The translations under genes and the position numbers were made by a program. DNA of 64,000 nt. Origin: Cohnella panacarvi Gsoil 349. GTDB lineage: Bacteria; Bacillota; Bacilli; Paenibacillales; Paenibacillaceae. Positions 1 through 6,758 of this stretch are shown here, in pieces. Numbering within the stretch: the first letter of the stretch is position 1; each line of letters begins with the position of its first letter. Location of the stretch: contig NZ_KI911563.1 of the NCBI RefSeq assembly GCF_000515335.1, positions 3,562,869 through 3,626,868 of the forward strand. Reading direction: 5' to 3'. The notes below the pieces were generated by a model. It was not told the origin of the DNA, did not search any database, and saw only the letters and a program-made list of their open reading frames with translations.

Positions 1-83
1 GAAGAACACGAGGTTGATAGGCTCGGGGTGGAAGCGCGGCAACGCGTGGAGCTGACGAGTACTAATCGGTCGAGGGCTTATCC
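1..83 (+). rRNA. rrl: 23S ribosomal RNA, 3' end (partial)
   Basis: The window opens inside the last helix region of 23S rRNA. The stretch ending in ACTAATCGGTCGAGGGCTTA matches the conserved Bacillales 3' terminus. The 5S gene and a tRNA cluster follow on the same strand, which is the normal order of an rRNA operon. The 3' end is placed by similarity only, within a few bases. Confidence 0.93.
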
Positions 84-231
84 TAATGACAACGGATGGC
101 CAAGATGTTTCAATCTTTCACCAAACGCTTTGGTCGTATCGCCTTAACAGGCTTTACGGTTCGAGTCAGCTAAAGCTGCTCGATTTCGCATCCAGTTTTC
201 AAGGCGCAAGCCTTGAACCACATGACTTCTG

Positions 232-349
232 GTCTGGTGGCGATGGCGGAGGGGTTCCACGCGTTCCCATCCCGAACACGACCGTTAAGACCTCCAGCGC
301 CGATGGTACTTGGACCGCAGGGTCCTGGGAGAGTAGGACGTTGCCAGGC
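232..349 (+). rRNA. rrf: 5S ribosomal RNA
   Basis: The segment runs from TCTGGTGGCGATGGCGGAGG to GGACGTTGCCAGGCT and contains the conserved CCCATCCCGAACACG loop. Its ends are complementary (CTGGTGGC / GTTGCCAG). The length of about 117 nt is normal for Bacillales 5S rRNA. It lies about 150 nt behind the 23S end and 43 nt before the first tRNA. Confidence 0.95.
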
Positions 350-391
350 TGAAGTCATTCATACCGCAGTCATTGATGGTATTGGATTCAT

Positions 392-467
392 GCTCTCATA
401 GCTCAGTAGGTAGAGTGCATCCATGGTAAGGATGAGGTCACCGGTTCGATCCCGGTTGAGAGCTCCA
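392..467 (+). tRNA. tRNA-Thr(GGT)
   Basis: The cloverleaf has acceptor GCTCTCA/TGAGAGC, anticodon loop ATGGTAA between CATCC and GGATG, a TTCGATC T-loop and an encoded CCA. It is the first of ten tRNAs in the post-rRNA cluster. Confidence 0.95.
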
Positions 468-486
468 TCTTTCCGACGCCATACAT

Positions 487-561
487 GGCCCCTTGGTCAA
501 GCGGTTAAGACACCTCCCTTTCACGGAGGTAACAGGGGTTCGAATCCCCTAGGGGTCACCA
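487..561 (+). tRNA. tRNA-Glu(TTC)
   Basis: The sequence starts GGCCCCTTGGTCAAGCGG and has anticodon loop CTTTCAC, the GGTTCGAATCC T-arm and an encoded CCA. It is typical of Bacillales tRNA-Glu. Confidence 0.95.
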
Positions 562-568
562 TTCATAC

Positions 569-644
569 GGAGGCTTAGCTCAGCTGGGAGAGCATCTGCC
601 TTACAAGCAGAGGGTCGGGGGTTCGATCCCCTCAGCCTCCACCA
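569..644 (+). tRNA. tRNA-Val(TAC)
   Basis: Acceptor GGAGGCT/AGCCTCC, anticodon loop CTTACAA between TCTGC and GCAGA, and an encoded CCA are all present. Confidence 0.95.
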
Positions 645-666
645 TCTATACAATTTGGCTTACCGT

Positions 667-741
667 TGGGGATTAGCCAAGCGGTAAGGCAACGGACTTT
701 GACTCCGTCACTCCTAGGTTCGAATCCTAGATCCCCAGCCA
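667..741 (+). tRNA. tRNA-Gln(TTG)
   Basis: The sequence begins TGGGGATTAGCC, the usual U1 start of Bacillales tRNA-Gln. Anticodon loop CTTTGAC lies between ACGGA and TCCGT, and the CCA is encoded. Confidence 0.95.
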
Positions 742-750
742 TTCTTGAGC

Positions 751-826
751 GAGCCATTAGCTCAGTTGGTAGAGCACCTGACTTTTAATCAGGGTGTCGT
801 AGGTTCGAGTCCTACATGGCTCACCA
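751..826 (+). tRNA. tRNA-Lys(TTT)
   Basis: Acceptor GAGCCAT/ATGGCTC, anticodon loop CTTTTAA between CCTGA and TCAGG, and an encoded CCA are present. Confidence 0.95.
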
Positions 827-839
827 GTTTCACAAACGT

Positions 840-922
840 GCGCGTGTGGCGGAATTGGCAGACGCACCAGACTTAGGATCTGGCGGGCAACCGTGGGGGT
901 TCAAGTCCCTCCACGCGCACCA
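840..922 (+). tRNA. tRNA-Leu(TAG)
   Basis: This 83-nt class II tRNA has acceptor GCGCGTG/CACGCGC, anticodon loop CTTAGGA between CCAGA and TCTGG, a long variable arm (GCGGGCAACCGT region) and an encoded CCA. Confidence 0.95.
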
Positions 923-929
923 CTTATAC

Positions 930-1004
930 GCGGAAATAGCTCAGTGGTAGAGCATCTCGTTGCCAACGAGAAGGTCGCGGGTTCGAATCCCGTTTTCCGC
1001 TCCA
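930..1004 (+). tRNA. tRNA-Gly(GCC)
   Basis: Acceptor GCGGAAA/TTTCCGC, anticodon loop TTGCCAA between TCTCG and CGAGA, and an encoded CCA are present. Confidence 0.95.
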
Positions 1005-1007
1005 TAT

Positions 1008-1084
1008 GCGCCCTTAGCTCAGCTGGATAGAGCGTCAGACTACGAATCTGAAGGCCGGGAGTTCGAATCTCTCAGGGCGCGCCA
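1008..1084 (+). tRNA. tRNA-Arg(ACG)
   Basis: Acceptor GCGCCCT/AGGGCGC, anticodon loop CTACGAA between TCAGA and TCTGA, and an encoded CCA are present. The A at anticodon position 1 is the usual target of TadA. Confidence 0.95.
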
Positions 1085-1107
1085 TTCTCACTTTACATCA
1101 TAATCAT

Positions 1108-1184
1108 CGGGACGTAGCTCAGCTTGGTAGAGCACCTGGTTTGGGACCAGGGGGTCGCATGTTCGAATCGTGTCGTCCCGACCA
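1108..1184 (+). tRNA. tRNA-Pro(TGG)
   Basis: Acceptor CGGGACG/CGTCCCG, anticodon loop TTTGGGA between CCTGG and CCAGG, and an encoded CCA are present. Confidence 0.95.
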
Positions 1185-1208
1185 TTTTAATTATCGTGGG
1201 AATGACTT

Positions 1209-1282
1209 GCGGGTGTAGTTCAATGGTAGAACTTTAGCCTTCCAAGCTAATAGCGTGGGTTCGATTCCCATCACCCGCTCCA
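1209..1282 (+). tRNA. tRNA-Gly(TCC)
   Basis: Acceptor GCGGGTG/CACCCGC, anticodon loop CTTCCAA between TTAGC and GCTAA, and an encoded CCA are present. It is the last tRNA of the cluster; a terminator begins 16 nt after it. Confidence 0.95.
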
Positions 1283-1297
1283 GTTTTTAAATGATCG

Positions 1298-1327
1298 AGA
1301 AGCCTTGATACATAAGGCTTCTTTTTT
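1298..1327 (+). terminator. Terminator of the rRNA/tRNA operon
   Basis: A 9-bp stem AGAAGCCTT/AAGGCTTCT with a 7-nt loop is followed by a run of T. It sits directly behind tRNA-Gly(TCC). Confidence 0.9.
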
Positions 1328-1337
1328 GTATATACAC

Positions 1338-1369
1338 AGCCCTGGAGCTAATGCTCCAGGGCTTATTTT
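1338..1369 (+). terminator. Second hairpin behind the tRNA operon
   Basis: A perfect 11-bp stem AGCCCTGGAGC/GCTCCAGGGCT with a TAAT loop is followed by TTATTTTAAG. It lies between the tRNA terminator and the tail-module locus and may insulate one from the other. The T-tract is weak, so its termination activity is less certain. Confidence 0.6.
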
Positions 1370-1415
1370 AAGTTCATGGGTTAGAGGCGGCCGGCGGCCA
1401 GGGTGCGAGAGCGTG

Positions 1416-1599
1416 AATAACAGCAAATCGATAGTTACTTTCGAGAAACCAAGTGAAGTGGAAGAAATAACAATCAACCGATAGTTATTTGATCATACAT
1501 GTGCGGATTTATAGATTAGGGACTGAAATAAATGCAAATCGTTGTTATTCGGTGATGACAGCTTATCTGTAGACGAATTAAATGCAAATCGTTGTTATT
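1416..1599. repeat. Four spaced palindromic repeats (about 24 bp each)
   Basis: Four imperfect palindromes of the form AATAAM-N(11-12)-GTTAYT occur at 1416-1440, 1465-1490, 1527-1549 and 1577-1599. The third and fourth share an identical 20 bp (1530-1549 and 1580-1599). Measured at the conserved CG, the spacings are 50, 61 and 50 bp. The sequences between them are unrelated. They fill the otherwise empty 1384-1600 gap between the tRNA operon and the convergent 3' end of the ImmA gene. A multi-site protein-binding array is the simplest reading; the ligand is unknown. Confidence 0.65.
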
Positions 1600-1619
1600 T
1601 TACTTCAGGAATTGAAACG

Positions 1620-2099
1620 TCACCGACTTGTTTGCGCAACGAATAGCTCGGCAACGCTTAACGGTTCGAAAATGACGATATGCTTGTCCCCTACATACGC
1701 GTATAAACCGTACCGGTCTTTATACCGATCGATCGCGGATTGCAGGAACTCTTCCGTTACGCCAAGAAAGTCCGCAATCTCGTGGCGTCCCTTCACTCTG
1801 GCTAGGAAGGCGTCGACGATCCCTTCTAATGGAACAAGGCGCTCGTATGCCCATTGCCGGGCACGCAGTTCTTGTTTGCGGTTACGGACATCCGTCTGAT
1901 CGAGAATGTTGCCGGTCGTCGTATAGTAATGACCAAGTTCTTCCGCGAGGATGCATGCTTTCTCTGTGTTAGTCGGAATCGCACGGTTGATCCAAACGGT
2001 GCGTTCGGCGTACAAGCCTTTCGTAGCAGGGAGCAGCGGCATCTCGTGAACGTCGATCCTTCGTTGCCTTGCCTCCTTTAGCAGGCTTTCATAGTGCAT
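1620..2099 (-). CDS. ImmA/IrrE-family metallopeptidase
   Basis: This 159-residue protein is of the ImmA/IrrE type. Such enzymes cleave the partner XRE repressor to induce the element after DNA damage or cell signals. The zinc-site helix reads CILAEELGHYYTT, with the glutamate and distal histidine of the HExxH motif kept and the first histidine replaced by Ala-Glu, a variant often seen in phage ImmA proteins. A C-terminal stretch (about 105-159) resembles the usual helical tail. Its ATG directly abuts the stop of the repressor gene (TGA followed by ATG), so the two are co-translated. The activity is inferred from the family and from the pairing with the repressor. Confidence 0.85.
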   Translation of the reverse strand: MHYESLLKEARQRRIDVHEMPLLPATKGLYAERTVWINRAIPTNTEKACILAEELGHYYTTTGNILDQTDVRNRKQELRARQWAYERLVPLEGIVDAFLARVKGRHEIADFLGVTEEFLQSAIDRYKDRYGLYAYVGDKHIVIFEPLSVAELFVAQTSR

Positions 2100-2450
2100 T
2101 CAATCGCTCCCTTGTTCGTTCCTCTTCATCCGGACGAAATGCTTGAACCGTTCGATCTCCGCAAGCTCTTCGTCGGTCCAGACGTCGCCGTCATGGTGCG
2201 CGGCTATCGTGTCAGGTTCTCGACGATCATCTTCGTTGGCCATATCCCCGAGCTGTTCCACGGTGATCCCTAAAGCTTGGCAAACTTTAACGACGTTAAC
2301 GACAGAAGCCCTTGCCAGTCCCCTCGTCAGCATCGATTGAAGCGTCGTCGGAGGCATGCCGATCTCTTCGGCGAACGCCCTTCGGCTGCCTCTTTTATCG
2401 ATTAGCTCCGCTAATATTTCACCCATCCGTTCCATGTTCACATTCAACAC
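2100..2450 (-). CDS. XRE-family transcriptional repressor of the tail locus
   Basis: This 116-residue protein has an N-terminal helix-turn-helix (about 8-62, RRAFAEEIGMPPTTLQSMLTRG) and an acidic C-terminal part (EDDRREPD...TDEELAEIERFKHFV) that probably serves as the oligomerisation or ImmA-cleavage region. It is transcribed leftward with the ImmA gene and diverges from the sigma-like activator at 2643. The region between them holds two promoters and palindromic GAACGC/GCGTTC sites, as expected for a lysogeny-type switch. By analogy to PBSX Xre and ICEBs1 ImmR it should repress the activator promoter and regulate itself. Confidence 0.88.
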   Translation of the reverse strand: MLNVNMERMGEILAELIDKRGSRRAFAEEIGMPPTTLQSMLTRGLARASVVNVVKVCQALGITVEQLGDMANEDDRREPDTIAAHHDGDVWTDEELAEIERFKHFVRMKRNEQGSD

Positions 2451-2490
2451 ATCCCAAAAACGAAATATACGAATATTCGTTCGTTCTTAC

Positions 2491-2519
2491 ATCCTACAAC
2501 AACTGATTCGCATTGTAAA
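2491..2519 (-). promoter_or_regulatory. Leftward promoter of the repressor/ImmA operon
   Basis: Read on the minus strand, TTTACA (2514-2519) and TAGGAT (2491-2496) are separated by exactly 17 bp. They lie about 40 bp upstream of the repressor ATG. The assignment is by consensus match only. Confidence 0.6.
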
Positions 2520-2528
2520 CAATGAAAT

Positions 2529-2544
2529 GAACGCTTTTGCGTTC
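2529..2544. promoter_or_regulatory. Palindromic operator GAACGC-N4-GCGTTC
   Basis: A perfect inverted repeat GAACGCTTTTGCGTTC lies between the divergent promoters. Matching half-sites occur at 2570-2575 (GAACGC, just after the -35 of the rightward promoter) and 2613-2618 (GCGTTC). The location fits binding by the XRE repressor at 2100-2450. Confidence 0.65.
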
Positions 2545-2561
2545 AAAATACAAAAAAATAG

Positions 2562-2590
2562 TTGACATTGAACGCAATTGAGGTTAAATT
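2562..2590 (+). promoter_or_regulatory. Rightward promoter for the sigma-like activator
   Basis: A consensus TTGACA (2562-2567) and TAAATT (2585-2590) have a 17-bp spacer. A GAACGC half-site lies inside the spacer, so repressor binding there would block polymerase. The activator ATG follows at 2643. Confidence 0.7.
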
Positions 2591-2642
2591 CGAAAATACA
2601 GTATACGCAAATGCGTTCAAAAAAGAGTATGGGGGGCGATAC

Positions 2643-3119
2643 ATGATGACATGGGTTAAAGAACTGCAGCGACAATACGTTGCCGGCCGCCGCAAACTGG
2701 AGAAATACAGAGAGAAGCTACTGGCCGAAGAACCTTCGGAAACGGTCATACGCGAGATGGAGATCGTCAAAGGAATGATCGCGGATATGAGCTATGCCAT
2801 CGAATGGATGCGTTCCGGGCGGCAACCGAATTCGGCTAGAGGAGCGGATATTCGGGACGCGTACAAGCGCTCGGTCTTAATGGATATGGACTTGATACCG
2901 AATGCTCCGCCGCAACAGGAGTCCCGAATAACGGAAGAGCAAAAAGCGGAAGTGGCGAAATTGTTGCTCAAGCTGTCCGAAAGGGAGCTGCAATGTTATT
3001 TGCTCCATATCAGTCAGGGATTGAGTTTCTCGGAAATCGGCAAGGAGCTGAAGCTGGCGAAGAGCAGCGTGCAGCAATTCGTTACGAGAGCGAAAGCCAA
3101 GGTGGCCCAAGCGATTTGA
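2643..3119 (+). CDS. Sigma-like positive regulator (Xpf-type) of the tail genes
   Basis: This 158-residue protein has a helical N-terminus and a C-terminal sigma-70 region-4-like helix-turn-helix (about 112-155, LSERELQCYLLHISQGLSFSEIGKELKLAKSSVQQFVTRAK). PBSX uses the comparable protein Xpf to switch on its late operon, and this gene sits at the same position, between the repressor and the structural genes. The ATG at 2643 is chosen because GGGGGGCG precedes it by a good spacing; an in-frame ATG at 2562 overlaps the promoter and has no ribosome site. The target promoters are probably in the 3120-3290 gap but I cannot name the boxes. Confidence 0.8.
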   Translation: MMTWVKELQRQYVAGRRKLEKYREKLLAEEPSETVIREMEIVKGMIADMSYAIEWMRSGRQPNSARGADIRDAYKRSVLMDMDLIPNAPPQQESRITEEQKAEVAKLLLKLSERELQCYLLHISQGLSFSEIGKELKLAKSSVQQFVTRAKAKVAQAI

Positions 3120-3292
3120 GCGTTCTTGTCGTACGGCTGACGTACGAATCGGCATTAGTGTATAGGAGGGTGAGTAACCGACTCTCCATCGGCCCTGTCG
3201 CAAGGCATTAAACTAGGCATGCTCGCCGGCGGAGCATAAACGCCTTCGTATAACTGGCACTTCCAGTATAAAAAGGACGGAGGAGAACGTGG

Positions 3293-3655
3293 ATGGATTG
3301 GTTAAAGGATTTGGCAAGGTCACATGGCATCGCCGACCCGAGGGTGAACGAATTCGTCAACCGTATCGGTAAGGAGCTGCCGAAACATTTGATTCCGAAG
3401 CAGCGGTACAACGCTTTGAACGAATCCAAGAAGAAGGTCGTCGAGCGGCTCCGCGAACGCGACAAGCAGTTGGAAGAGCTGCAGGCTTCGATCGATTCGA
3501 GCAAGACGCGAAAGCTTCGCATGGACAAGCTCAGAATCGAAAATAAGCGTTTGAAAGAAAAGTACGAGTCGGAGATTCGCCAACTGCGGCTGTTAACGGC
3601 GCTGCTGATTGCGATTGGCGGCTGCTGCCGCGAGCCGACCGAAAGTTCGAGGTGA
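3293..3655 (+). CDS. Coiled-coil protein resembling phage GP20-type minor structural/scaffold protein
   Basis: This 120-residue protein has a short N-terminal domain (about 1-35, WLKDLARSHGIADPRVNEFVNRIGKELPKHLIP) followed by a long charged coiled coil (about 40-100, ERLRERDKQLEELQ...). The layout matches the phage GP20 family, whose members are scaffold or minor head proteins. GP20 proteins are usually longer, so this one looks shortened. It opens the structural operon with GGAGGAGAA before the ATG. In a locus with no capsid genes it is either a relic of the lost head module or has been re-used in tail assembly. The family call rests on pattern only. Confidence 0.55.
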   Translation: MDWLKDLARSHGIADPRVNEFVNRIGKELPKHLIPKQRYNALNESKKKVVERLRERDKQLEELQASIDSSKTRKLRMDKLRIENKRLKEKYESEIRQLRLLTALLIAIGGCCREPTESSR

Positions 3656-3659
3656 ACGA

Positions 3660-4088
3660 GTGGACATAACGATCAACGACGTGTACGGCGGCGTCATGGG
3701 AGCGCTAGACGAACGTTTTCCAAGCGTACCGCACCAAGGTGAAGATGCCGAACCGCAAGCCGATGGGGAACGGTTCCTTATTACACTGTCCCCCGTAGAG
3801 CAAGCGCGTGCGATAGGACCTAGACGCTTGAGAAGCTATCGGTTCGACATTCAATACATCGCGCCGGCAGGGAGCGGATACGAAGCGATCTTCGATGTGA
3901 TCGAGCTATTGTTCGAATGCATGGAGCAGATCGAGGTCGGAGGCCATTCGATACGCGGTTCGGACATGCGATATGAATTCACCGAAGGCAAAATGCATTT
4001 TTACGTTACTTATCAACTCCATATGCGCGTCGAATCGGCAAGTCTGCCATCGATGCAACGTATGGATCAGGAGGTTTCCGTTATATGA
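3660..4088 (+). CDS. Phage tail terminator-like protein
   Basis: This protein of about 142 residues starts at a GTG (3660) with a GAGGTG ribosome site, four bases after the previous stop. Longer in-frame starts would run inside the upstream gene. The sequence has the small alpha/beta look of tail-terminator or neck proteins (VDITINDVYGGVMGALDERFP ... YRFDIQYI ... GKMHFYVTYQLHMRVE). It lies directly upstream of the sheath, where PBSX-like loci carry a tail-completion protein. In a headless particle such a protein would cap the tube. The last four bases overlap the next gene. Confidence 0.6.
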   Translation: MDITINDVYGGVMGALDERFPSVPHQGEDAEPQADGERFLITLSPVEQARAIGPRRLRSYRFDIQYIAPAGSGYEAIFDVIELLFECMEQIEVGGHSIRGSDMRYEFTEGKMHFYVTYQLHMRVESASLPSMQRMDQEVSVI

Positions 4089-4270
4089 GCGAGCTAGCGC
4101 GCAACGCGTCGGAGGACGCGGCATACGGCAAAGCGCAGTTGCTGACGGCGCGGCGATTCACGCCTCAGCAGAAAGATTTGTTATCGGCATTGCTTGAAGA
4201 GGACAAGACTTACACGGTGAAGCAAGCCGAGCAGTTGATTCGCACATTCATGCAGAGGAAGGTGTCTTAA
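4085..4270 (+). CDS. Small tail-locus protein of unknown function (61 aa)
   Basis: This 61-residue mostly helical protein has its ATG overlapping the previous stop (ATGA) and its stop one base before the sheath ATG, so it is clearly part of the operon. The C-terminal half (LLSALLEEDKTYTVKQAEQLIRTFMQRKV) resembles the small proteins that sit immediately before the sheath in many Bacillales myovirus-like loci. No function is assigned. Confidence 0.6.
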   Translation: MSELARNASEDAAYGKAQLLTARRFTPQQKDLLSALLEEDKTYTVKQAEQLIRTFMQRKVS

Positions 4271-4271
4271 G

Positions 4272-5588
4272 ATGGCGGGAGGAAATTGGACGGTACAAAA
4301 TAAAGTTCGCCCAGGCGTATACGTGCGTTTTGCTGGAGAGGGACAACCGGTTGGAACGATCGGGGAACGAGGGGTTACGGCGTTGGCGTTAGAGCTTCCT
4401 TGGGGACCGGCGAAGACGTTGCTCGAAATTCGGGCGGAGGACGATGTTCGCACGTTGCTAGGTTACGATCTGACGGACGCTTCGCTCCTGCTCGTGAAAG
4501 AAGCGTTGAAGCGCTCAAGAACGCTATTGCTGTATCGGCTTAACGCCGGAACGCAAGCGACCGCGACTCTTGGCAATTTAACCGCCACGGCGAAGCATGG
4601 AGGCGTTCGCGGCAACGATCTGTCGGTCGCGATTCAAGTGAACGTGGACGACGCCGCCAAGTTCGATGTCGCGACGCTGCTGGACGGCGTTGTTGTAAAC
4701 ACGCAGATTGCCGCCGTCGTCGCGGATCTTTCCGCCAATGATTGGGTATCGTTCAGCGGTACCGGCAGCCTTGCGGCGACAGCCGGCGTTCCGCTTACGG
4801 GCGGGGCGAACGGTACTGCGGCCAACGGCGACCATGCGGGTTTTCTGGCAGCGCTGGAACTTCGAGATTACCATACGGTTGCCTACGCGGGAACGGATGC
4901 GACGCTCAAGGGCGTATACGCGGCTTTCGTCCGCAGGCAGCGAGAGGACGAAGGCAAGAAGGTTCAAGGCATTATGGCCGACTATCCGGTAGCTGACCAT
5001 GAGGGAATCATCAGCGTCAAGAACGGCGTCGTGCTTGCCGACGGAGCGACTCTAACGGCGGCTCAAGCAACCGCATGGGTTGCGGCGGCGACTGCCGCGG
5101 CAGGCGTAAACGAATCGCTGACCTACGCCAATTACGACGATGCGGTTGACGCATCGCCAAGGTATACGAACAGCCAGACCGAGGCGGCATTGCTCGCGGG
5201 AGAAGTCGTATTCACCGCCGGCAACGGAAGAGCCTACGTGGAGCAGGACGTGAACACGCTGAAGAGCGTGTCGGCGGATAAGCCGGCCTCGCTCCGTAAA
5301 AATCGCGTCATTCGCGTGCTGGATAGCGTAAGCAACGACTGCAAGCGTATTTTCGAGGCGTCCTATGTCGGTAAGATCAGCAATAACGCCGACGGTCGCG
5401 GCTTGTTCCAAGCCTCTGTCGTGTCTTACCTCGAAAGCCTGCAGCGCCTGGGCGCGATTCAGAACTTCAACGCGCGCACGGACGCCGCCGTTACGGCGGG
5501 GACGGACGCGGACAGCATTCTCATCGATGCGAATATCCAACCGGTCGATTCGGTTGACAAAATTTATATGCGCGTTAACGTGCGCTAA
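4272..5588 (+). CDS. xkdK: Contractile tail sheath protein
   Basis: This 438-residue protein has length and order typical of Firmicutes sheath proteins (PBSX XkdK). The N-terminus contains GGNWTVQNKVRPGVYVRFAGEG, the usual strand that links neighbouring sheath subunits. A variable beta-rich insertion lies about 90-190. The C-terminal conserved domain ends in NIQPVDSVDKIYMRVNV, the strand that completes the sheath mesh. The sheath contracts and drives the tube through the target envelope. It is followed after 18 bp by the tube gene with the ribosome site AGGAGGGTGA. Confidence 0.93.
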   Translation: MAGGNWTVQNKVRPGVYVRFAGEGQPVGTIGERGVTALALELPWGPAKTLLEIRAEDDVRTLLGYDLTDASLLLVKEALKRSRTLLLYRLNAGTQATATLGNLTATAKHGGVRGNDLSVAIQVNVDDAAKFDVATLLDGVVVNTQIAAVVADLSANDWVSFSGTGSLAATAGVPLTGGANGTAANGDHAGFLAALELRDYHTVAYAGTDATLKGVYAAFVRRQREDEGKKVQGIMADYPVADHEGIISVKNGVVLADGATLTAAQATAWVAAATAAAGVNESLTYANYDDAVDASPRYTNSQTEAALLAGEVVFTAGNGRAYVEQDVNTLKSVSADKPASLRKNRVIRVLDSVSNDCKRIFEASYVGKISNNADGRGLFQASVVSYLESLQRLGAIQNFNARTDAAVTAGTDADSILIDANIQPVDSVDKIYMRVNVR

Positions 5589-5606
5589 TCAGGAGGGTGA
5601 TGCGTA

Positions 5607-6068
5607 ATGGCATTGCACGCGAGAGACACCATTTCCGGCCAAGAAGGCCGGGCTTACGCCACGATCGGTAACGAACAACACGAGATGTTCTATATCAAAT
5701 CGCTGGAAGCAACCGTGGAAAAAGCGAAAGTGGAAGTGAAGACGCTCGGCCGCCGGGGCACGCAACATAAGTCGAACGGCTGGAACGGTACGGGAACGAT
5801 GACGGTCTATTATGTGACTTCTCGCTTCCGCGAACTGATGAACGAGTATGTTCGGGACGGTAAAGATACCTACTTCGATATTCAGGTCGTGAACGAGGAT
5901 CCGAATTCGTCGATCGGCAAACAGACGGTCACGCTTACGGGCGTAAACCTGGACAGCGTCATCATCGCCAAGCTGGATACGGAGGCGGATTTTCTCGAAG
6001 AGGAAGTCGCGTTCACGTTCGAAGGCTTCCATATTCAAGAAAGCTTCATTAAACCATCAACCGTATAA
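5607..6068 (+). CDS. xkdM: Tail tube protein
   Basis: This 153-residue protein matches the XkdM-type tube subunit in size, position and sequence pattern (MALHARDTISGQEGRAYATIGNEQHEMFYIKSLEATVEKAK..., and near the end LEEEVAFTFEGFHIQESF). Stacked hexamers of it form the inner tube. It lies between the sheath and the tail-assembly chaperone genes, as in PBSX. Confidence 0.93.
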   Translation: MALHARDTISGQEGRAYATIGNEQHEMFYIKSLEATVEKAKVEVKTLGRRGTQHKSNGWNGTGTMTVYYVTSRFRELMNEYVRDGKDTYFDIQVVNEDPNSSIGKQTVTLTGVNLDSVIIAKLDTEADFLEEEVAFTFEGFHIQESFIKPSTV

Positions 6069-6106
6069 CCGCCTAATCGGCCGGTTCCAGAGGAGGAGAA
6101 AGAACG

Positions 6107-6526
6107 ATGTCCAGCTTAAGCGCATTTTTCGCGCAGAATGCCCAAGCGGCGCATGTAGAGGAAGTTATCGTGTCGAGCCGGTTCAAAGACGCGGAGGGCA
6201 AACCGATTCCTTGGCGATTGCGCAGCATGACCGAGGAAGAGAACGAGTCGATCCGCAAGTCCGCGACGCGTCAAGTGAAGTCCAAAGGCGGTAGAACGAC
6301 GGAAGTGAACGGGGACGAATACATCGTCAAGCTCGTCGCGGCCAGCGTCGAATTCCCGAATTTGAGGGATGCCGAGTTGCAGAAGTCGTACGGCGTGCTC
6401 GGTACGGATCGACTGCTTCGCGCGATGCTGCTTCCCGGCGAGTACGCGCAGCTCGTGAATAAAGTCCAAGAAATCAACGGCTTCGATCGCGATACGGAAG
6501 AATTGATCGAAGACGTAAAAAACTGA
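6107..6526 (+). CDS. xkdN: Tail assembly chaperone (XkdN-like, gpG equivalent)
   Basis: This 139-residue protein lies between the tube and tape-measure genes and is of the XkdN type (SSLSAFFAQNAQAAHVEEVIVSSRFKDAEGKPIPWRLRSMTEEENE...). Chaperones of this class coat the tape measure during tail assembly. The last codons read GTA AAA AAC TGA, forming an A AAA AAC slippery heptamer directly before the stop, so a fraction of ribosomes should continue in the -1 frame into the next ORF. The ribosome site GAGGAGGAGAAAG is strong. Confidence 0.9.
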   Translation: MSSLSAFFAQNAQAAHVEEVIVSSRFKDAEGKPIPWRLRSMTEEENESIRKSATRQVKSKGGRTTEVNGDEYIVKLVAASVEFPNLRDAELQKSYGVLGTDRLLRAMLLPGEYAQLVNKVQEINGFDRDTEELIEDVKN

Positions 6527-6571
6527 TGAAGGAGGGCGACGCCGAGGCGAATTACGCCTACTACGCCCTCC
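6517..6571 (+). promoter_or_regulatory. Programmed -1 ribosomal frameshift signal
   Basis: The heptamer AAAAAAC (6517-6523) is in the correct phase (A AAA AAC) with respect to the chaperone gene. Seven bases downstream a stem forms between GGAGGGCG (6531-6538) and CGCCCTCC (6564-6571), with a second stem GGCG/CGCC (6546-6549 and 6555-6558) inside the loop. After a -1 slip, reading resumes as CTG ATG AAG and continues in the frame of the 6526-6699 ORF. This fuses the two products as in the gpG/gpGT pairs of many tailed phages. Confidence 0.8.
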
Positions 6572-6699
6572 ACGAGCTTCATATCCTGCCGCACGAGCTT
6601 ATGCGAATGAATCGGTACGAGCAAGCTGCGATATACGCGATGATCGACGAGCGCGTGCAAGCGGAGAAACGGAAAATGAAATCGGCGAAGAGGCGGTAA
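6526..6699 (+). CDS. Frameshift extension of the tail assembly chaperone (XkzB/gpT-like)
   Basis: This 57-codon ORF overlaps the chaperone stop (TGATG) and starts MKEGDAEANYAYYALHELHILPHELMRMNRYEQAAIYAMIDERV. Its position between xkdN and the tape measure equals that of xkzB in PBSX. The YYALHELHILPHEL...EQAAIYAMID pattern is common in the T-part of frameshifted chaperones, which binds the tape measure or tube. It may be made mainly as a -1 fusion through the slippery site at 6517; independent initiation at its ATG is also possible. Confidence 0.78.
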   Translation: MKEGDAEANYAYYALHELHILPHELMRMNRYEQAAIYAMIDERVQAEKRKMKSAKRR

Positions 6700-6758
6700 G
6701 GCAGCCTCTTCGTTGTCTATAATCATGGCTTACGCCGTGCGGGAAAGGAGATGAGGAA

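Noticed and set aside
1209-1282. tRNA-Gly as attachment site of a prophage
   Set aside because: No integrase gene exists in the tail locus and I found no repeat of the tRNA 3' end near 16300.
1416-1599. Four spaced repeats read as a CRISPR array
   Set aside because: The repeats are not near-identical, spacers differ in length (about 25 to 37 bp), the units are palindromes of AATAAC/GTTATT, and no cas gene is near.
3170-3211. A 13-codon GTG ORF behind AGGAGGG
   Set aside because: The Shine-Dalgarno-like run touches the GTG, leaving no spacing, and the peptide has no recognisable feature.
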